A stretch of 64,000 nt of DNA, taken from contig NC_020174.2 in assembly GCF_000224145.3 (NCBI RefSeq), forward strand, positions 248,001-312,000, read 5' to 3'. The position numbers and the translations under genes are program-made. Positions within the stretch are counted from its first letter, which is position 1; the number at the start of each line of letters is the position of its first letter. Below the pieces are notes generated by a model that saw only the letters and a program-made list of their open reading frames with translations, had not been told where the DNA came from and ran no database searches. Shown here one piece after another: positions 59,721-64,000 of the stretch. Source of the DNA: Ciona intestinalis (Eukaryota; Chordata; Ascidiacea; Phlebobranchia; Cionidae).

Positions 59721-59730
59721 CCACATCCAG
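59721..59730 (+). promoter_or_regulatory. 3' splice-site-like sequence before CMTR1
   Basis: TTTTGTTTCCACATCCAG ends 13 bases before the ATG. Tunicates are known to add a short spliced leader in trans; this could be such an acceptor or the end of a 5' UTR intron. Confidence 0.4.
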
Positions 59731-59743
59731 GTTGTTAGGAATA

Positions 59744-62137
59744 ATGGGAGATCGTTTTAGAAATAATCCTTCAACTTCAACAAGCTCTTCTTCCTCTTCA
59801 GGAGAAGACAGTCCCTCAACAGAAGACTCCCCAGGATGCAGTGGGCTAGGCAAAGCAGTGAAACGAAAAATGGACGAAGTCGTTCAACCACTAGATATGT
59901 ACAGCTCGGTGGCGAATAAGATGATGAGAAAGATGGGATATCAGCCGGGTACGGGGTTGGGGAGGGAAAAGCAGGGAAGGGTGGATATTGTGCCCGCATC
60001 GGAGCAGCGAGGGAGGAGGGGGTTGGGGTTGAAGATTAAAGCTTTGAACAAGGATGTTGTGATCGATTGGGAGGATGAGAAACCTCCAAGTGCGGAAGAA
60101 GTTGTGGATTGGTTTCCTCCATATGATGGTGGGATGCCTGAGAAAGGAGAGATGGAAGCATGGGCAGATGTTGGGAAGAAGAAGTTGGTTATTGATGACG
60201 AGACTTTGTTCTGCGATAATGGGGTGTTAAAGACGGTGTTGGAGTGTAAGTCGATATTCGATGATTTAGAAGGACAGGAGATGCGGAAAGCAAGGATGAG
60301 GTCGAACCCGTATGAAACTATACGTGGAGGGATATTCCTTAATAGAGCTGCGATGAAAATGGCTAACATGGATTCGATATTGGATTTCATGTTCACACAG
60401 CCAAAGTGTTTGGGGAATAATGAAATTTTATATTTTGCTGATGTCTGTGCTGGACCTGGTGGGTTTTCGGAGTATATTTTATGGAAGAAAAAGTGGAGAG
60501 CTAAGGGATTTGGATTTACATTGAAGGGACCGAATGACTTCAAACTTGGCGATTTCTTTGCAGCGAATTCCGAGTTTTTTGAGCCCCATTATGGTGTGAA
60601 TGGAATAGATGGGAATGGAGATATAATGAACACAAGTAATTTGGAGGAATTCCAAGACTTTGTTTTGACCAACACAAACGAAAAAGGCGTTCATTTTGTA
60701 ATGGCTGACGGAGGCTTTTCAGTAGAGGGTCAGGAAAACATTCAAGAGATTCTGACAAAACAACTTTTGATGTGCCAGATTGTGTGTGCGTTGTCCATAC
60801 TACGTGTGGGTGGGAACTTTGTGTTGAAAACATTTGATCTTTTCACCCCTTTTTCAAATGGGTTAATTTACTTGCTTAGAATTGCGTTTGAAAACGTGGC
60901 CATCTATAAACCAGTGACAAGTCGGCCAGCAAACTCAGAAAGGTACGCAGTCTGCCAAGGTTATCGGGATGAAGACCGACAATTGTTCAACTACTTGATT
61001 GAAATTAACGATCAAATGAATGAATTCAAAAAGTCTAGCGTCAATCAAGATGTAAAAGCTGTTGTGCCATTGGAGATACTGACTGGTGATCAGGAGTTCT
61101 TTAATTACATGAAGACATCAAATGAAAGCATTGCAAAAGAACAATGTAAAGGCCTTGCAAAGATTCACGCCTTTACCAAGGACCGTTCATTAAGAGAAAC
61201 CAAACAAGCGCAAGTTAGATTGGAATGTTTAAAGAAATGGCAAGTCCCAGATAGAGTTAGATCTGCACCACAGAAAACTGATGTCTCTTCGTTGTTTTAT
61301 AAACTTACCGGCCTAAAAGAGCCGCATGCTAATAGTGAGAGCAAAATGTTAACAAGTGATAACTTGTTGAGTTCCATCAGAGGTGTGTTTAACTACAAGT
61401 GCTATGTGTCCTCTGTGAACAGCAGTATACTTGTAAGTATGGGAGGCTCTTATATCTTCCTTTGGAACAAGAACAACAGGAGATGGTTGAACCTGACTCA
61501 GCTTAAATGTTTAATTCCTCGTGATACAATTCTTGAAGTTGAAATTGCTCAAGAGTTGAAAGGAGAATCAAAAGGCCAACATAGAGTGACAACAATTCAT
61601 ATTGTGGACGCTCTCTTCTTGGCTGGTGATGATATGAGAGCTTTAAACTACGCAGAGAGAATGCAGAGTGCTGCAATATTTGCTGAAGCAATTCGTAAAC
61701 CGAGTTGTAAACATCTGAACCTTGTGAGAACTAAAGAAATCTTCAGGTTAGAAGATGCTGGGAAGATATTTACCCAACTTAAGCTCAAAACAGTCAAGGG
61801 TGGTGGTTCAATACCTCGCCCATGTTATGAGATCACTAACAGTGATTTATGTTTTGTGCCTCGTGGAATTGTGTTTGTTCGTACATCTCAGGACCCATGG
61901 TCCATGGAATACAGTCGCTCACAAAACCGTAAATATTTCTTCAACATGCGAACAAACGAGTCTGTGTTCGAATGCCCCCCGGACTTCAACGCACCTTATG
62001 ACATTTGCTCCACTTCACGCCTAATATGGGAATGGAGGGACGGGGTCAAAGTTCACCCTGATCAACAGCATCATCGTGTGAACAATATTTCAACCGACCA
62101 ACTTTTAAACTTCGTTCGTTCAAAACTTCCGCATTAA
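59744..62137 (+). CDS. CMTR1: Cap-specific mRNA (nucleoside-2'-O-)-methyltransferase 1
   Basis: Intronless, 797 residues from ATG 59744 (the frame is open a little further upstream but without ATG). Ser-rich N-terminus, then a G-patch at about 55-97 (MMRKMGYQPGTGLG, RRGLGL). The RrmJ/FtsJ methyltransferase domain carries NRAAMKMANMD, FADVCAGPGGFSEYILWKKK (SAM binding, about 229-248), KGFGFTLKGPNDFKL, MADGGFSVEGQEN with Asp322, and VLKTFDLFTPFS with Lys362. Then comes a guanylyltransferase-like region (KCYVSSVNSSILVSMGGSYI; DTILEVEIAQELKGE; IHIVDALFLAGDD). The C-terminal WW-like part is WSMEYSRSQNRKYFFNMRT. Role: methylates the 2'-O of the first transcribed nucleotide (cap1) in the nucleus. 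Human CMTR1 is 835 residues and matches along its length. A CCACATCCAG 3'-splice-like site lies 14 bases before the ATG, compatible with a spliced or trans-spliced leader. Confidence 0.97.
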   Translation: MGDRFRNNPSTSTSSSSSSGEDSPSTEDSPGCSGLGKAVKRKMDEVVQPLDMYSSVANKMMRKMGYQPGTGLGREKQGRVDIVPASEQRGRRGLGLKIKALNKDVVIDWEDEKPPSAEEVVDWFPPYDGGMPEKGEMEAWADVGKKKLVIDDETLFCDNGVLKTVLECKSIFDDLEGQEMRKARMRSNPYETIRGGIFLNRAAMKMANMDSILDFMFTQPKCLGNNEILYFADVCAGPGGFSEYILWKKKWRAKGFGFTLKGPNDFKLGDFFAANSEFFEPHYGVNGIDGNGDIMNTSNLEEFQDFVLTNTNEKGVHFVMADGGFSVEGQENIQEILTKQLLMCQIVCALSILRVGGNFVLKTFDLFTPFSNGLIYLLRIAFENVAIYKPVTSRPANSERYAVCQGYRDEDRQLFNYLIEINDQMNEFKKSSVNQDVKAVVPLEILTGDQEFFNYMKTSNESIAKEQCKGLAKIHAFTKDRSLRETKQAQVRLECLKKWQVPDRVRSAPQKTDVSSLFYKLTGLKEPHANSESKMLTSDNLLSSIRGVFNYKCYVSSVNSSILVSMGGSYIFLWNKNNRRWLNLTQLKCLIPRDTILEVEIAQELKGESKGQHRVTTIHIVDALFLAGDDMRALNYAERMQSAAIFAEAIRKPSCKHLNLVRTKEIFRLEDAGKIFTQLKLKTVKGGGSIPRPCYEITNSDLCFVPRGIVFVRTSQDPWSMEYSRSQNRKYFFNMRTNESVFECPPDFNAPYDICSTSRLIWEWRDGVKVHPDQQHHRVNNISTDQLLNFVRSKLPH

Positions 62138-62862
62138 GTTTCATTTCTTCAAATGTTAATTTTATGATTTTTTGCCAAGTTCCTATTCATAGTTTTATTA
62201 TGCAAATGGTATGTCAAATCACTTATGTATGCGTAGTAGTGTGGATTTGGTTGTGTCGATCATAGTTTCTGTTTTCTAAATTAGAAATGTGTGTACTTAT
62301 AATGACTTGCGAAGCATGCGTTGTTAACATTACTTTTGTAACTCTGTTCATTGTTTCAAACATTTGAATAACTACACACTTGGATTCTTTAGATTCTTTG
62401 GTACTGTTTGTGGTGCAACTAATTTCAAAAACTTATCATAATTATACAGTTTTATACAATACATGCTGTAACTGTTCCTAAATTATTGCTAATTAATGTT
62501 TCACTGAACACTTGGCCCTGGGTCGACAAAAGTTTGTGTTTCATTCACCCTGTAATGATAAGTTGTAAACCTAATGCCGTAATAATATTAGATCCATGGC
62601 CATTGAAACTATAATTAGATGTCCCAAGGCATCATATATCATTTATGCAGTTTAGAAATTATAATTTTGGCTGTTTCTATACTTTTCCGATCTTGATTTT
62701 GAGTTGTTTATTTTTGTTAATTATTTTCATCTGTGTTTAGAACCCAATATTGGTCTAATTTACAGTTTATCATACCAATATTAATGGTGTAAACACACTA
62801 TACATGTCTTTCATGCTAAATATGTGATTGCTATTTTCTTTTAAAGGTTAAACTTTCACAAA
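62138..62862. other. Spacer CMTR1-RNPC3
   Basis: CMTR1 3' UTR and upstream region of RNPC3; AT-rich, no repeat and no gene. TATTTTCTTTTAAAG just before GTTAAACTTTCACAAAATG could be a 3' splice site for a leader. Confidence 0.5.
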
Positions 62863-64000
62863 ATGTCGGATAAGAAATTGTCAAATATTGTTTTAGTTAA
62901 ACACCTTCCACCAGAGTTGAGCTTGAAAGAAAAACAAGATTTGTTGAAATGTTTTGGAGCAAACGATGTCAGAGTCATGTCAAGCAAGGGGCAGCTACGT
63001 AATGCTGCGTTTGCGACATTTTCAGACACAAAACATGCTAGTGGTGCAATAAAAAGACTCCACCAGTTGGAAGTGCTTGGTTATGTATTGTCAGCAGAAC
63101 ATGCGAGAACTTGCCACAAACTACAAGCCATGGATGAAGTAGAAACATCTGTAACATCAAAACCCAGTGTTGCCAGTGAAAAAGAATACACAAAACCATT
63201 AAAGAAATGTGCACACTGTAAAAGGCTGCCACCTATAGCCCCACATTTTGGAATCGAATATTACACAAACCCTAAATTGAAATATAAATACCCCGAACCT
63301 AATTCAGATATTCTGCTTAATATATGCGGGGCCTTGCTTACTACGCCCAAGCTCTACACACAAGTCTTGCACCTAATGAATAAAATGAACCTCTTTCCTC
63401 CCTTCACAACTGCAATGATCCCACCGATTTTGCAGGAAAAGTTTTCCGAAATTCCTAGAGACCAAACCAAAGTTTCTTTTGATGCACAGTTGGACAAACA
63501 TGATCCGTGTGATATGTCAGAATCAGAATCTGAGATCGAGAGTGAAGAGAACGGGAAGGAATTAGATATTCCACCACCAGAGCGAGTAAGAAAATCAAAG
63601 AAGAGGAAATTACCGAACCAAGTTCTTTCTACATCTCCTAAGCGGAAGTTATCAATGTTAAAGACCGTCCTCTCAAACCAGGATAACATTGACAAAGTGT
63701 TACTACCGAAATCTACAGCCTTTCCTGAAGAAAGTGAAGTGTCAGGTGTTCGTAAAACAATCTCAATGAAAGTACCTTTGAAAATAAACGTTTTAATTGA
63801 CGAAACAAACACAGAAAGTTCTTCTGAAGGTTTCGGGAAAATAATTCCTTCTAAAAATGAAGCACAAGAAGGTAATAAAGTGGAGGGGGTTGAAACTAAT
63901 GTTGTGTTTGATTTCATCACTGAAAAACAGCTTGAAGATGGGAGATTAAGCTCCAAACAAAGATCTGATAATTCCTTGTTTAAGGGTTATAAACTAGGGG
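62863..64000 (+). CDS. RNPC3: U11/U12 snRNP 65K protein (partial, 3' end outside)
   Basis: Open without introns from ATG 62863 to the window end, 379 codons. First RRM at about 8-85: NIVLVKHLPPEL (RNP2), LLKCFGANDVRVM, NAAFATFSD (RNP1) and IKRLHQLEVLGY. The middle keeps PHFGIEYYTNPKLKYKYPEP, ILLNICGALLTTPKLYTQVL and HLMNKMNLFPPF, the region that contacts the U11 59K protein in the family. A Lys-rich, acidic linker follows with FGKIIP and TEKQLEDGRLSSKQ. The second RRM, which binds U12 snRNA, should follow beyond 64000. Role: bridges U11 and U12 snRNPs in recognition of minor (U12-type) introns. It is notable that a minor-spliceosome protein gene shows no intron over 1.1 kb. Confidence 0.95.
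   Translation, partial: MSDKKLSNIVLVKHLPPELSLKEKQDLLKCFGANDVRVMSSKGQLRNAAFATFSDTKHASGAIKRLHQLEVLGYVLSAEHARTCHKLQAMDEVETSVTSKPSVASEKEYTKPLKKCAHCKRLPPIAPHFGIEYYTNPKLKYKYPEPNSDILLNICGALLTTPKLYTQVLHLMNKMNLFPPFTTAMIPPILQEKFSEIPRDQTKVSFDAQLDKHDPCDMSESESEIESEENGKELDIPPPERVRKSKKRKLPNQVLSTSPKRKLSMLKTVLSNQDNIDKVLLPKSTAFPEESEVSGVRKTISMKVPLKINVLIDETNTESSSEGFGKIIPSKNEAQEGNKVEGVETNVVFDFITEKQLEDGRLSSKQRSDNSLFKGYKLG

Overview
The window is animal nuclear DNA. AT-rich sequence, small genes with short exons and many short introns, tRNA-derived SINEs, MITEs and deuterostome-type gene families point to a tunicate, most probably a sea squirt of the genus Ciona (inference from style and gene content; no database search was possible). 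One 50-base N gap (10720-10769) and a single N (44220) show it is a draft assembly.

Layout: (1) 1-3544, the 3' seven exons of a PDE12-type 2',5'-phosphodiesterase, + strand. (2) 6238-11462, a large imperfect inverted duplication holding, on the minus strand, a complete four-exon gene for a small secreted helical protein that reads as an IL-6/G-CSF-family cytokine, and on the + strand the last exon of a second copy whose other exons would lie in the N gap. (3) 13129-21275, + strand, a 15-exon R7-type RGS protein (DEP plus RGS domains) whose introns carry three arrays of a 71-bp minisatellite. (4) 23925-24473, a single-exon coiled-coil protein. (5) 25492-28467, minus strand, a six-exon SDR16C retinol/steroid dehydrogenase with another minisatellite array in an intron. 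(6) 31207-37007, minus strand, guanylate kinase with a possible long acidic C-terminal extension. (7) 38267-42454, + strand, ZC3H15/DFRP1, divergent from guanylate kinase. (8) 43869-51903, minus strand, a nine-exon class A GPCR. (9) A 6.5-kb stretch without a recognisable gene. (10) 58440-64000, three intronless + strand genes in a row: ECI1, CMTR1 and RNPC3 (the last runs off the window).

Noncoding space is dominated by a few repeat families: a tRNA-derived SINE seen in both orientations, the 71-bp minisatellite (whose unit resembles the SINE 3' tail), a 97-bp tandem repeat, a 126-bp tandem repeat, MITEs with TATAGTG/GGGGTAAGATGG-type inverted ends, a hAT-like MITE and a GC-stem foldback element.

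The genes do not form one pathway. Cap methylation (CMTR1) and the minor spliceosome (RNPC3) sit next to a mitochondrial fatty-acid enzyme (ECI1); GUK1 and ZC3H15 share a divergent promoter region. The item most worth following is the IL-6/G-CSF-like cytokine: intron positions, a Cys-x5-Cys pair, a GLxxFxxxL helix-B motif and the helix layout all agree with the vertebrate family.
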